Assembly (NCBI RefSeq): GCF_026008495.1
Contig: NZ_BQUN01000139.1
Span: 1-35,280, forward strand
Length of the DNA stretch: 35,280 nt
Direction of reading: 5' to 3'
Origin: Streptomyces sp. A012304
Lineage (GTDB): Bacteria; Actinomycetota; Actinomycetes; Streptomycetales; Streptomycetaceae
The first letter of the stretch is position 1. Every line of letters starts with the position of its first letter. The notes under the pieces are model-generated. The model did not search any database and was not told the DNA's origin. It was given only the letters and a program-made list of their open reading frames with translations. Both the position numbers and the translations under genes were made by a program. Below, piece by piece: positions 1-7,874 of the stretch.

Positions 1-70
1 CCACCAACCCCTGCCCAGCAGGACCACACCAAGATCAAGACAGACCTAACGGAGTCCTACTAGCACCTTC

Positions 71-316
71 GTGTTCGACGGCGGGCGGCTCACCGACGAG
101 CAGCTCGCGAGCATCGTCCTCGCCCCCGAGGAACACGACGAGCTACGGGCAATGCCCCTGGAGCAGTGGCAAGCACTGATGCCGGTGAAGGACTTCGACC
201 GGGTGACGGCCGTCATGGAGGCCCGCCGGAGCGGGGTGGCGGCCTACATCGGCACCTGGGACTGGGCCACCGGACCGGACGGTCCTCTCACGCACGCCGA
301 GGAGGCGACACAGTGA
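71..316 (+). CDS. NUDIX-like C-terminal fragment
   Basis: Short reading frame of 81 residues starting at GTG. Its opening residues (VFDGGRLTDEQLASI) and the run of charged helix residues after it resemble the tail of actinobacterial NUDIX hydrolases, but the NUDIX box itself (GX5EX7REUXEEXGU) is absent, so on its own it should have no hydrolase activity. The frame is open only back to a TAA at 47-49, and the similarity appears to begin around position 62, before the GTG; there is no well-placed ribosome site. It overlaps the next gene by GTGA. A frameshifted NUDIX N-terminal half lies about 1.8 kb downstream and lacks exactly this part. It is probably a truncated gene; an unrelated small protein cannot be excluded. 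Confidence 0.5.
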   Translation: MFDGGRLTDEQLASIVLAPEEHDELRAMPLEQWQALMPVKDFDRVTAVMEARRSGVAAYIGTWDWATGPDGPLTHAEEATQ

Positions 317-1071
317 GCACGGCAGCACCGGGCCGGGACGGCCGCTTCCTGCCCGCCGCGTACTGGGAGCCGCTCTGGGCAGGCGGCCGCCGCTACCGGC
401 AGGTGTGCACGGCCGAGAAACAGCTGATGGCCGAGCACCTGGCTCCCGGCAAGGGCCGCCTTGCCCTCGACATCGGCACGGGACGGCCTGCCGAGCCGAT
501 CGAGGTCGCGGCGCTGGCCCTGCGCCCCGTAGGCGACCGGTTGGTGGAGGTCGGCCGGTTCGAGGACCTGATGCGGCCGCCCGCCGACGTTCCCGTGACC
601 GCGCGGGACGTCCAGCTCAAGGGCATTACCCAGCAGATGATCTCCACGGCACGTCCGGCCGCCGAAGTGCTGGCGCGGCTCGACGCCCGCCTGACCGCGC
701 CGCCGTACCGGCTGGTCGCCCACCATGCCTCCACGGAGGCCGGGATCATCGGCCGACAGGCCGAGCACTGTCCTGTACTCGCGGGCACGCCACTGCTGGA
801 CACGCTGCGTCTGGCCAAGGCCGTGGTGCCCGGGCTCGGCTCCTACGGGCTGGATGGCCTGCTCGGCTACTACGGCATCCCCAAGCCAGCCGGACGGCAC
901 CGGGCCATGCCGGATGTCGAGGTCACCACCCAGGTGCTGGCCCGGCTACTGGACGACGGATGCGCCGACGGGCGGTGGAGCACCCTGCTCGAACTGGACG
1001 CGGTAGCCGGATTGCAGCCCAACCGGCGGCCGCACGCAGCCCCCGAAGCGGAGCAACGAGCCCTGTTCTGA
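313..1071 (+). CDS. Chimeric methyltransferase/DnaQ-like exonuclease
   Basis: GTG start overlapping the previous stop; 252 residues. Residues 1-57 read like the start of a SAM-dependent methyltransferase and end in motif I (LALDIGTG, 50-57). From about residue 58 the sequence changes to a DnaQ/RNase T-type 3'-5' exonuclease (PIEVAALALRP, then QLKGITQQMI, LVAHHASTEAGII, and a late HRAMPD motif). The first exonuclease motif (DxE) would lie just before the junction and is missing, and the usual D of the second motif is E here. The methyltransferase lacks everything after motif I. The simplest reading is an in-frame deletion between two neighbouring genes, leaving a protein with neither activity. 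The reading frame is intact and could still be translated. Confidence 0.7.
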   Translation: MSTAAPGRDGRFLPAAYWEPLWAGGRRYRQVCTAEKQLMAEHLAPGKGRLALDIGTGRPAEPIEVAALALRPVGDRLVEVGRFEDLMRPPADVPVTARDVQLKGITQQMISTARPAAEVLARLDARLTAPPYRLVAHHASTEAGIIGRQAEHCPVLAGTPLLDTLRLAKAVVPGLGSYGLDGLLGYYGIPKPAGRHRAMPDVEVTTQVLARLLDDGCADGRWSTLLELDAVAGLQPNRRPHAAPEAEQRALF

Positions 1072-1145
1072 ACCGGCGCCCCCAGCAGGAAGGACGTGAT
1101 GCGGTCAGCCTCTTCAGGGCCCGATGCCCGTAGAGCCAGCCGTGA

Positions 1146-1259
1146 CAGTCACCTGCCCAAGCCCGTCGGCTGGACGACACGGCACACGCAGCCGCGGCAC
1201 CTGATGAGCTGGCGCACCTCTACCGGCTCACCGCGGCCGGGCGGCCGCCGATCATCTGA
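1146..1259 (+). pseudogene. Short C-terminal coding remnant
   Basis: Between the chimera and the PIG-L gene, one frame after a TGA at 1143-1145 reads an Ala/Leu-rich amphipathic segment (core DDTAHAAAAPDELAHLYRL) and ends at TGA 1257-1259. The residue pattern looks like true high-GC coding sequence, but there is no start codon or ribosome site. It is probably the end of a gene lost in the same rearrangements. Family not recognised. Confidence 0.3.
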
Positions 1260-1298
1260 CCTCCCTCCCATCCACCGCCTCGAGGAGACCTCTTCGCC

Positions 1299-2072
1299 AT
1301 GGACCACCCGTCCCTGCCTTCGCTGCTGGGGGTGTTCGCGCACCCTGACGATGAGAGTCTTCTAGCCGGCGGTGTGCTCGCTCAGCACCACGCCGCCGGC
1401 GCCCGCACAGCGGTCGTCACCGCCACCTGGGCCCCTGACAGCCGCCGAGCGCCCGAACTCGCGGACGCCCTCGCTGCCCTGGGCGCCGGCTCCCCACGCC
1501 TGCTCGGCTACGGCGACGCCCGCAACCCCGAGGCCGCGCCCGGCCAGTCCCGGCTCGTCGACGCTCCCCTCAATGAGGCCATCGGCCGCCTCGTCGCCCA
1601 CATCCGGGACTTCCGCCCCGACATCGTCGTCACCCACGATGCGGTCGGCCAGCTGACCGGCCACCCCGACCACGTACGCACCCACCAGATCACGCTGCTC
1701 GCCGCCGAAGCCGCCGGACTCGCCCACCTGCATCCCGAAGCGGGCCCGCCCTGGCAGCCGGCCGCGCTGTACGCCGCCACGCACCCCGAGTCCGGCGTCG
1801 GCCTGCTCCGCCCGCTGCTCGAAGGTGTGGGAAAGGAGGTGCTCGCGGTGCCGGACTCGTACGTGACCACCAGCGTCGATGTCACCCCGTGGGCCGACGT
1901 GAAGTGGCGGGCGATCCTCGCGCACCGCAGCGAGGTCGCCCGTGAGCGGCCCCTGCCCGGCATTCTCGCCCGCCTCCCCGAAGCAGACCGCACCCAGATC
2001 ATCCAGACCGAACACTTCACCCGCCTCATCCCCGGCCCCACGAAGGACGACCCGACCCAGCTGGCCGCCTGA
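1299..2072 (+). CDS. PIG-L family deacetylase
   Basis: 257-residue protein of the PIG-L/LmbE family, zinc-dependent hydrolases that remove acetyl groups from N-acetylglucosaminyl conjugates (MshB and Mca in mycothiol metabolism are members). The zinc-binding signature AHPDDE is at residues 14-19, and the downstream GHPDH motif supplies the other metal ligand. Length and start fit the family, and a GAGGAG ribosome site lies just upstream of the ATG. No signal peptide is visible, so it is likely cytoplasmic. It sits between broken NUDIX and exonuclease genes but is itself intact. The exact substrate cannot be read from sequence. Confidence 0.9.
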   Translation: MDHPSLPSLLGVFAHPDDESLLAGGVLAQHHAAGARTAVVTATWAPDSRRAPELADALAALGAGSPRLLGYGDARNPEAAPGQSRLVDAPLNEAIGRLVAHIRDFRPDIVVTHDAVGQLTGHPDHVRTHQITLLAAEAAGLAHLHPEAGPPWQPAALYAATHPESGVGLLRPLLEGVGKEVLAVPDSYVTTSVDVTPWADVKWRAILAHRSEVARERPLPGILARLPEADRTQIIQTEHFTRLIPGPTKDDPTQLAA

Positions 2073-2124
2073 CCCTCGCCACACCTTCACCGCCCACGAG
2101 CAAGCCCCCGCTGATCGGAGAAAG

Positions 2125-2403
2125 ATGACCACGACTTCCGCCACCGACGAACGTCCCAGCGTGGCGATGAGCGATGAGGCGTACGGGGCGCTGCGCGCGT
2201 CGGCTGCCCTGTGGTCCGGCACATCCGTGTTGATCACCAACCGGCGCGGTCAGGCCCTGGTGCAGCACGTCAGCTACCGGGCCGCTCGCCTGCTTCCCGG
2301 CGGCGCCGTCGACAGGGCGAATCCCCCGTCCGGGGCGCCGCCCGCGAGCTGCAAGAGGAGCTCGGCGTCACGGCGACCGTCAACCAAGGGCGGGCCGTCG
2401 TCA
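2125..2403 (+). pseudogene. NUDIX hydrolase, N-terminal half, frameshifted
   Basis: ATG preceded by CGGAGAAAG. The first about 64 codons encode a typical NUDIX N-terminus ending LLPGGAVD. At about 2317 one base appears to be missing (GACAGGGCGAA where GACAGGGGCGAA would keep frame); the NUDIX box then continues in another frame (GESPVRGAARELQEELGV), giving the G...E...REL.EE.G signature. After ENQGR-type residues, near 2400, the similarity stops and IS630 transposase sequence begins. The gene is therefore broken twice. Its missing C-terminal part resembles the fragment at 71-316. Confidence 0.75.
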
Positions 2404-2406
2404 CGC

Positions 2407-3259
2407 CGACAGTTTCGACTCCCTGTATCCGAAGTACAAGGGCGGTCGGCCAAAGACGTTCACCCTGCCTGAGCGGCGCGGGATCAAGAAGATCGCGAAG
2501 TCCAAGCTGGCCGAGCACGACCTGCCCTTTTCGACCTGGAGTCTGACCAAGCTGGCGGACTTCCTGGTCGCCGAGGGGGTGGTCGACGACATCAGCCACG
2601 AGGGCCTGCGCGTCCTGCTCCGCGAGGAGGGCGCGTCTCCTTTCAACGCCTGAAGACCTGGAAGACCTCCCGCGACCCCGACTACGCGGCCAAGAAGGCC
2701 CGCGTCGAGCACCTCTACGCGATCGCCGACGCCGAGGTCATACCCGACAAAAACTGAACCCGAAGTCGTCTTCTGCATGGACGAGTTCGGGCCGCTCAAC
2801 CTGATGCCCCACCCCGGGCGACAGTGGGCCGAACGCTCCGGCAAGCATAAGGACCACGACCGCGAACCACGCCGACGGCGCCGGGCCACCTACAACCGCT
2901 ACGGCGGCGTACAACACCTGTTCGCCGCCCTGTACCTGACCAAGGACAAGCTCTACTGCCACATCAAGCCGGTCAAGAAGCGCACCCAGTTCCTGGAGTT
3001 CTGCCGCTACCTGCGCAGCCTCTACCCGCCGCAGATCCGCATCGCGCTCGTCTGCGACAACTTCTCCCCGCACCTGACCACGAAGAGATGCCAGCGGGTC
3101 GGTACCTGGGCCGCGGCGAACAACGTCGAGATCGCCTACACCCCGACCAGCAGCTCCTGGCCCAACCGCATCGAGGCCCAGTTCACCGCGCTGCGCTACT
3201 TCACCCTCGACGGCACCGACCACGCCAGCCACAAGGAGCAGGGCAGCATGATCCGCCGC
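2407..3259 (+). pseudogene. IS630-family transposase, degraded
   Basis: Reading across three frames gives an IS630-type DDE transposase lacking its start: an N-terminal DNA-binding region (GGRPKTFTLPERRGIKKIA, then LTKLADFLVAEGVV), then the catalytic core with CMDEFGPLN (first Asp), VCDNFSPH (second Asp) and NRIEAQF (Glu). Frame is lost near 2636 (an apparent extra GC in GGGCGCGTCTCC) and near 2750 (an extra A in an A5 run). The longest open part starts at ATG 2777. The residue before NRIE is Pro where Leu is usual. The C-terminal end is replaced at about 3260 by unrelated sequence. No terminal inverted repeats were found. It is not autonomous. Confidence 0.85.
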
Positions 3260-3571
3260 AGCAAGGCCGCCCGGAACGGCCGCGGCATCATCTGGGAACT
3301 GCCCGGCTTCCGCACCGTCGACGCCCTCGCCTCAGCCATCCTGACCGCGGCAGCACCAAAGCGGTTGGCCGTCTACGACCAACGCGTCCAACACGCCCTC
3401 GACACCCTCGGCCTCCCCCTCACCCCCGCACCGGGACGCTACGGCCGCTACATCCAGCTCCTCGACGACCTCCTCCACCACGGCGGAGCACACGCCAACG
3501 GCTGGACCGCACGCGACATCGACACCGCCCTGTACTGGACCGGCCGACCCACCCCCACGACAAGCCGCTGA
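3260..3571 (+). pseudogene. OGG-fold glycosylase-like C-terminal fragment
   Basis: This is the last part of the open frame that begins at 2777 in the transposase. After MIRR the sequence no longer matches IS630 and reads ELPGFRTVDALASAILTAA, KRLAVYDQRV, and near the end WTARDIDTALYWTG. An LPG-type helix-hairpin, 'aVYDxRV' and a closing 'aRDvDxALyW' resemble the C-terminal region of Streptomyces proteins annotated as 8-oxoguanine DNA glycosylase OGG-fold. The N-terminal half of such a protein is missing. I infer a recombination joint that left an in-frame fusion to the transposase; assignment is from memory of the family. Confidence 0.5.
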
Positions 3572-3980
3572 CCAGCACAAACCCGCACCAGCCCTTTAGA
3601 CGCCGGACACCATCACCAACACCACACCACCGTTATCAACGAACCCCCAACAACCACAGACCAGAAGCCTGGCCAGCACCGCCCGAAGCCCCCGGAAGCG
3701 CCTGTCCCTCTTCTCAGAAAACCTCCAACACCCCAGCTCACACTCCACCCACCACCAACTACGAACCCCGGAATCACACCACCGCCGTCCCGGCGCCCCG
3801 TTCCGGGCCGCCGGCATTGGTGCTGGTCAGTGCCTGCTCCAGCATTCCGGCGTCCCGTGGTGACCGCGGTGTGTGGTGGGCGGGACGGACCGCGCAGCAC
3901 ACTGCGGTCACGCCGGCAGAAAGCTGGAGGACCCGCTTCCGCGGCACGGAGCGGAAGCAGCAGGAAAGGGGGATACGGGT
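3572..3980 (+). other. Gap without a recognised gene
   Basis: About 400 bases with a strongly C- and A-rich top strand between 3572 and 3800. No convincing reading frame on either strand. The last 20 bases carry the AGGAAAGGGGG ribosome site of the following ATPase gene. No clear promoter match was found. Confidence 0.5.
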
Positions 3981-6128
3981 GTGATCAACGGTGACGGGTC
4001 CTTACTGGGCGGACGGCTGGCGGCCGCACGGGACCGGGCCTTCACAGGCCGGGCTGCGGAGCTGGAGCTGTTCCGCACGGCCCTGGCGGGCGGCCCCCAC
4101 GCACCGGCTGTGCTGTTCCTGCACGGCCCCGGCGGCATCGGCAAATCGATGCTGCTGTCCCGGTACGCGAAGGAGGCGCGGGACGCCGGCCGTACGGTCA
4201 TCGAGGTCGACGGACGGACGATGTCTGCCACACCCGACGGCTTCGAGGAGGCGGTACGACAGGGACCGGCCGTTCCCGAAGCGGCCGGAACGCCCGGAGC
4301 GCCCCGCGAGCCGCGGACCGCCGCCTGTGCTGGTGCGGTCCTCCTGGTCGACACCTTCGAGCGTTGCCGGCGCCTCGAGGGCTGGCTGCGGGACCGCTTC
4401 CTGCCGCGCCTTCCGCTGGGCTCCCTCGTGGTGATCGCCGGGCGTGAGGCGCCGGACCCCGCGTGGTCGGCGGACCCCGGCTGGGCGGACCTGCTGCGGG
4501 TCGTCGCGCTGGACAACCTCAGAGGGGAGGACAGCCTGGCGTATCTGCGCGCGCGGGACGTTCCCGCTCATCTCCATGACGCGCTGCTCGGCTTCACCGG
4601 GGGCCATCCGCTGGCCCTGTCCCTGGCCACCGCGGTCACCCTCGACAACGAGGCGGCACCGGCCGACTGGTCTGCGGAGCCACGGCATCCGGGGGCCGCA
4701 TCCACCTGGTCCCCGAGCCGGAACGTCATCGAGACTCTGCTCGCCCGGCTGGTCGGAGAGGTGCCCACGCCGCTGCACCGCCGCGCACTGGAGATCTGCG
4801 CACACGCCTACTGCACCAGCGAGGAACTCCTGCGCGCGCTGCTCGGCGAGGACGCCGGGCCGATGTTCGCCTGGCTGCGCGGGCTGCCGTTCGTCGACTC
4901 CACGGGGCTCGGCCTGTTCCCGCACGACGTGGTGCGCGAGTCCCTGCAGACGGATCTGCGCTGGCGCGATCCCGAGGGGTACGCGGAGATGCACCGGCAG
5001 CTCCGCGACCATCTCTTCGACAAGGTCAAGGCCGCGCCCGACCACGCGATACTGCGTTCCGTCGGCATGCTCCTCTCCCTCTACCGCGCCGAGCGTCATC
5101 CGTCGGGGACCCACACCTGGTGCGTCGCGGGCATGCTGCGGGACTGCCCGTACCAGACCGATGATCACGGCCAGGTGCTGCAGATGACCAAGGAGGCGGA
5201 GGGCCCGGAGTCGGCGGAGCTCGCCCGGTACTGGCTGGAGCGGCAGCCCGGGGCGTTCCGGGTCTACCGTTCCGTGGACACCGGGGAGACGGTCGCCTTC
5301 TCCGCCTGGCTGAGATTCACGCAGCCGCCCGGCGAGGACGTCGACCCGGCCGTCACGGCCGCCTGGGCACACGCCCGAAAAGCGGGACCGCTGCGCGCGG
5401 GCGAGTTCCTGTCGGTGGCACGCTTCCAGGTGTGTCCGGCCGATCACCGGCACACCTCACCGCCTGTGGACCACATGCACTGGCGGAACCTGGGCGAGAT
5501 CTTCCGCGCCGACCGACTGGCCTGGTCCTTCTCGGTGACCCGGGCAGCACCGGACCACCAGGCCGAACAGCCCGGGCTCTTCGCGCTGGAGCCGCTCGAG
5601 GACACGGTGGACATCGGAGGGCACGCGTACGCCCTGTGTGCGCACGACTGGCGGGTCCAGCCGGTGACGTCCTGGCTGGAGACGCGGACACGGCTGGCGC
5701 TGTCGGGCGGCCGGTGGCCGCAGTCCGCGACAGGCGGCGGCGCCACCGGCCCGGGCCCGTCCGATGGGCTTCTCGTCCTCGAACGGTCCGCGTTCGACAC
5801 GGCGGTACGGGACGCCCTGCGGGCCCTGCGCGACAGCAGGGTCCTCGGCGCCAGCCCGCTCGTCCGCACCAGGCTGGTGGCCGGGCGGCGGGAGGGACTC
5901 CGGGAGGTGCTGACGGGCGCGATCGAGGCGCTGCGCGAGGAGCGCGGCGGGGAGAAGTACCACCGGGCGGTCACCACCACCTACCTCGGTGGCGCCCCGA
6001 CGCAGGAGAAGGCGGCCGAACGGCTCGGGCTGCCGTTCAGTACCTACCGCAGGCATCTGAGTGGGGGTGTCGAGCGCATCTGCGAGGCGCTGTGGGAGCG
6101 GGAACTCCACGGCTTCGCCCCGCGCTGA
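3981..6128 (+). CDS. STAND-type P-loop ATPase regulator
   Basis: 715 residues from GTG 3981, chosen because an AGGAAAGGGGG ribosome site lies about 10 bases upstream. Walker A is GPGGIGKS at residues 49-56, Walker B is about AVLLVDTFE near 120, and a GGHPLALSLA motif follows as in NB-ARC/STAND and LuxR/AfsR-type ATPases. A central region (about 430-560) has no motif I can name with confidence. The C-terminus (TQEKAAERLGLPFSTYRRHL) is a helix-turn-helix resembling sigma-70 region 4 or LuxR-type domains. The likely role is signal-dependent transcription control. It lies 114 bases upstream of two tandem secreted-protein genes on the same strand, which it may control. No signal peptide or membrane segment is seen. 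Confidence 0.8.
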   Translation: MINGDGSLLGGRLAAARDRAFTGRAAELELFRTALAGGPHAPAVLFLHGPGGIGKSMLLSRYAKEARDAGRTVIEVDGRTMSATPDGFEEAVRQGPAVPEAAGTPGAPREPRTAACAGAVLLVDTFERCRRLEGWLRDRFLPRLPLGSLVVIAGREAPDPAWSADPGWADLLRVVALDNLRGEDSLAYLRARDVPAHLHDALLGFTGGHPLALSLATAVTLDNEAAPADWSAEPRHPGAASTWSPSRNVIETLLARLVGEVPTPLHRRALEICAHAYCTSEELLRALLGEDAGPMFAWLRGLPFVDSTGLGLFPHDVVRESLQTDLRWRDPEGYAEMHRQLRDHLFDKVKAAPDHAILRSVGMLLSLYRAERHPSGTHTWCVAGMLRDCPYQTDDHGQVLQMTKEAEGPESAELARYWLERQPGAFRVYRSVDTGETVAFSAWLRFTQPPGEDVDPAVTAAWAHARKAGPLRAGEFLSVARFQVCPADHRHTSPPVDHMHWRNLGEIFRADRLAWSFSVTRAAPDHQAEQPGLFALEPLEDTVDIGGHAYALCAHDWRVQPVTSWLETRTRLALSGGRWPQSATGGGATGPGPSDGLLVLERSAFDTAVRDALRALRDSRVLGASPLVRTRLVAGRREGLREVLTGAIEALREERGGEKYHRAVTTTYLGGAPTQEKAAERLGLPFSTYRRHLSGGVERICEALWERELHGFAPR

Positions 6129-6242
6129 GCAGGGGTGGGCGGTAAGTGGGCAACAAACCGGTCTGGGAAACGAGCACCCCCCGGACGGAGGGTAGGGCGC
6201 GTTGACAGCCCCACCACTACGCCCTGAGAGGGGAATTCCGGT

Positions 6243-6755
6243 ATGCACACCATGAGCGTCCTCAGGAAGCGCTCCACCACCCTGATCGTCGGCTCCGCCG
6301 CGCTCGCCGCGGTCCTCGCACCGACCGTCCAGGCCTCTGCCGCGCCCCGGCCCACTCCCCCGGCGGCCGCCCCCGCGCCGGTGCAGGCGCAGGCCGCCCA
6401 GGTGATCGTCATCCAGGGGTTACTGGCGCTGACGGGAGGCCTGCGCGAGGTCGTCACGAAGGCGATCGAGACCAGCCAGAACCGCAGCGGCTACGTGAAA
6501 AGCCTTCTGGAGGAGGCCTTCTACAAGGCCGACCAGCGCTACAACGTCGTCGTCATGAACGACTCCGTCAGGCACAGCTGGGACCTGAAGGGCGTCGCCT
6601 TCCACGGACTGGTCCAGGGGCACTACGGGACCTACCGGGTCATGGTCTTCGAGTCCGGGACCTTCACCAACCACGGCGACGGCGGCTACATCAACTGGGC
6701 CTACCGCGGCTGGTTCACCCGCGACGGCATGACGCTGCACTTCCGCAAGCCGTGA
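6243..6755 (+). CDS. Secreted protein, paralogue A
   Basis: 170 residues with a clear Sec signal peptide: positive start (VLRKRST), hydrophobic core, and ASA-AP-type cleavage near residue 35, followed by a Pro/Ala-rich linker. The mature part ends in a conserved block, YNVVVMN ... GDGGYINWAYRGWF ... LHFRKP. ATG 6243 follows GAGAGGGG; ATG 6252 is a possible alternative. The next gene encodes a clear paralogue 71 bases downstream, so the two are probably co-transcribed. Function is not recognised; the Trp/Tyr/Gly-rich end suggests a compact beta fold acting outside the cell. Confidence 0.8.
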   Translation: MHTMSVLRKRSTTLIVGSAALAAVLAPTVQASAAPRPTPPAAAPAPVQAQAAQVIVIQGLLALTGGLREVVTKAIETSQNRSGYVKSLLEEAFYKADQRYNVVVMNDSVRHSWDLKGVAFHGLVQGHYGTYRVMVFESGTFTNHGDGGYINWAYRGWFTRDGMTLHFRKP

Positions 6756-6826
6756 CACCCCGCCCTCACCCCGCGATCCACGGGCCCTCGACTCACCGCC
6801 CTCGACCTGAGAGGAACCCCTTCACC

Positions 6827-7333
6827 ATGCGTACGACCCTGCGCACGAAGACCGCCATGGCAGGCCTGGCCCTGTCCGCCCTGACCCTGCTGGGCGCCGG
6901 CTCGCTTCCCGTCCAGGCCGCCGAGCGCCCCACGCAGGACGCCCCGCTCTCCGCCCAGGCCGAGGCCAAGGCCGTCAGGGCTCAGGTCACCGTGGCGGCG
7001 GACCACATCGGCGCGGGGGCCGCCATCGCCAAGGCGATCAGCGACCTCGCCACCGACGACCGCGGGGAGTTCGTCAAGGAAGCCGTGAACAAGGCGTTCG
7101 AGCACGCCGGACGGCGCTACAACGTGGTGATCATGAACTTGAGCCAGGGGTACGAGAACCGCCTCACCGGCGTCAAGCTCTACGCCACCGTCAAGTGGGC
7201 CCGCGTCTACTACGGCCTGTGGGTCGCCGAGGCCGGGCAGTTCACCAACACCGGCGACGGCGGCTACATCAACTGGGGCTACCGCGGCTGGTTCGAGCGC
7301 CATGGCACCACCCTCACCTTCCGCCAGCCGTGA
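6827..7333 (+). CDS. Secreted protein, paralogue B
   Basis: 168 residues from ATG 6827, chosen over an in-frame upstream ATG at 6752 because GAGAGGAAC precedes it and a normal signal peptide starts there (RTTLRTKTAM, hydrophobic core, VQAAE cleavage near residue 29). The mature part matches paralogue A over YNVVIMN ... GDGGYINWGYRGWF ... LTFRQP, while the N-terminal linker has diverged. This is a tandem duplication. It is followed about 40 bases later by a hairpin terminator. Family function not recognised. Confidence 0.8.
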   Translation: MRTTLRTKTAMAGLALSALTLLGAGSLPVQAAERPTQDAPLSAQAEAKAVRAQVTVAADHIGAGAAIAKAISDLATDDRGEFVKEAVNKAFEHAGRRYNVVIMNLSQGYENRLTGVKLYATVKWARVYYGLWVAEAGQFTNTGDGGYINWGYRGWFERHGTTLTFRQP

Positions 7334-7374
7334 CCCCGCGGCCCGGCGCCGCCCATCGGTGCCGGGTCCCCGAT

Positions 7375-7392
7375 GCGCCACTGAAGTGGCGC
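7375..7392 (+). terminator. Perfect 8-bp hairpin terminator
   Basis: GCGCCACT-GA-AGTGGCGC is a perfect inverted repeat just after the secreted-protein pair and just before the end of the convergent pirin fragment. There is no long T run, as is usual in Streptomyces. It could serve both strands. Confidence 0.6.
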
Positions 7393-7396
7393 ACCC

Positions 7397-7690
7397 CTAC
7401 ATGCCGGCCTCGGACATCCCGTGCACCGCCGGGATCGTGCCCAGCCGGCCCTTCTGGAAGTCCTCGAAGGCCTGCATCAGCTCGTCCTTGGTGTTCATGA
7501 CGAACGGGCCGTAGTGGGCCATCGGCTCCCGGATCGGCCGGCCGCCCAGCAGCACGACCTCCAGGTCCGGCGACCGGGACTCCTGCTGCTCGTCCGCGCG
7601 GACGGTCAGCGAGGAACGGCGCCGAAGACGGCCGTCTGCCCCTTGTGGACGGGACGGCGCTCATGGCCCACCGCGCCCGCCGCCCATGAC
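7397..7690 (-). pseudogene. Pirin family protein, C-terminal fragment
   Basis: Minus-strand translation ending at 7397 gives a typical pirin tail: LEVVLLGGRPIREPM, YGPFVMNTKDELMQAFEDF, GRLGTIPAVHG. Upstream, GHERRPVHKGQTAVFGA lies in another frame, and a missing G near 7617 explains the shift. The whole N-terminal cupin domain with the metal-binding His residues is gone; similarity stops near 7690. Pirins are cupin-fold proteins, some with quercetinase activity. This piece should be inactive. Confidence 0.75.
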
Positions 7691-7874
7691 CACCCGCATC
7701 ACCGTTCCGGCCGAAGCCCGCGCCTCGTGGGAACTGGCCGACCGCTGGAAGGCCAAGATGGCCGAGGTCCGCGCGGGCGGGCTGGTGCTGAAGGGAAATG
7801 GGTGCGGCTCTTTTGAAGTGAAGGTCGTGGATCAGGCGGTCAGTGTGTATCCGGCCTGGTCGGGGCTGGGGTAG
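7686..7874 (+). CDS. Small open frame, truncated hypothetical
   Basis: ATG 7686 opens a 62-codon frame whose first about 38 residues (ITVPAEARASWELADRWKAK and following) look like real coding sequence. The remainder runs into the end of the ISKra4 remnant, so the original C-terminus is probably lost. No strong ribosome site. Family not recognised. It may be a gene start cut by the insertion element. Confidence 0.3.
   Translation: MTTRITVPAEARASWELADRWKAKMAEVRAGGLVLKGNGCGSFEVKVVDQAVSVYPAWSGLG

Noticed and set aside
2745..2756. A5 run in the IS630 transposase as a programmed frameshift site
   Set aside because: Restoring the frame needs a +1 step, not the -1 step typical of insertion sequences, and another break lies upstream; mutation or sequencing error is simpler.
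4002..5453. 483-codon minus-strand frame opposite the STAND ATPase
   Set aside because: No recognisable motif; it is the codon-position shadow of the ATPase gene.
6202..6207. TTGACA as a -35 box for the secreted-protein pair
   Set aside because: A -10 box at normal spacing would fall on the ribosome site only 13 bases from the start codon; no TANNNT is there.
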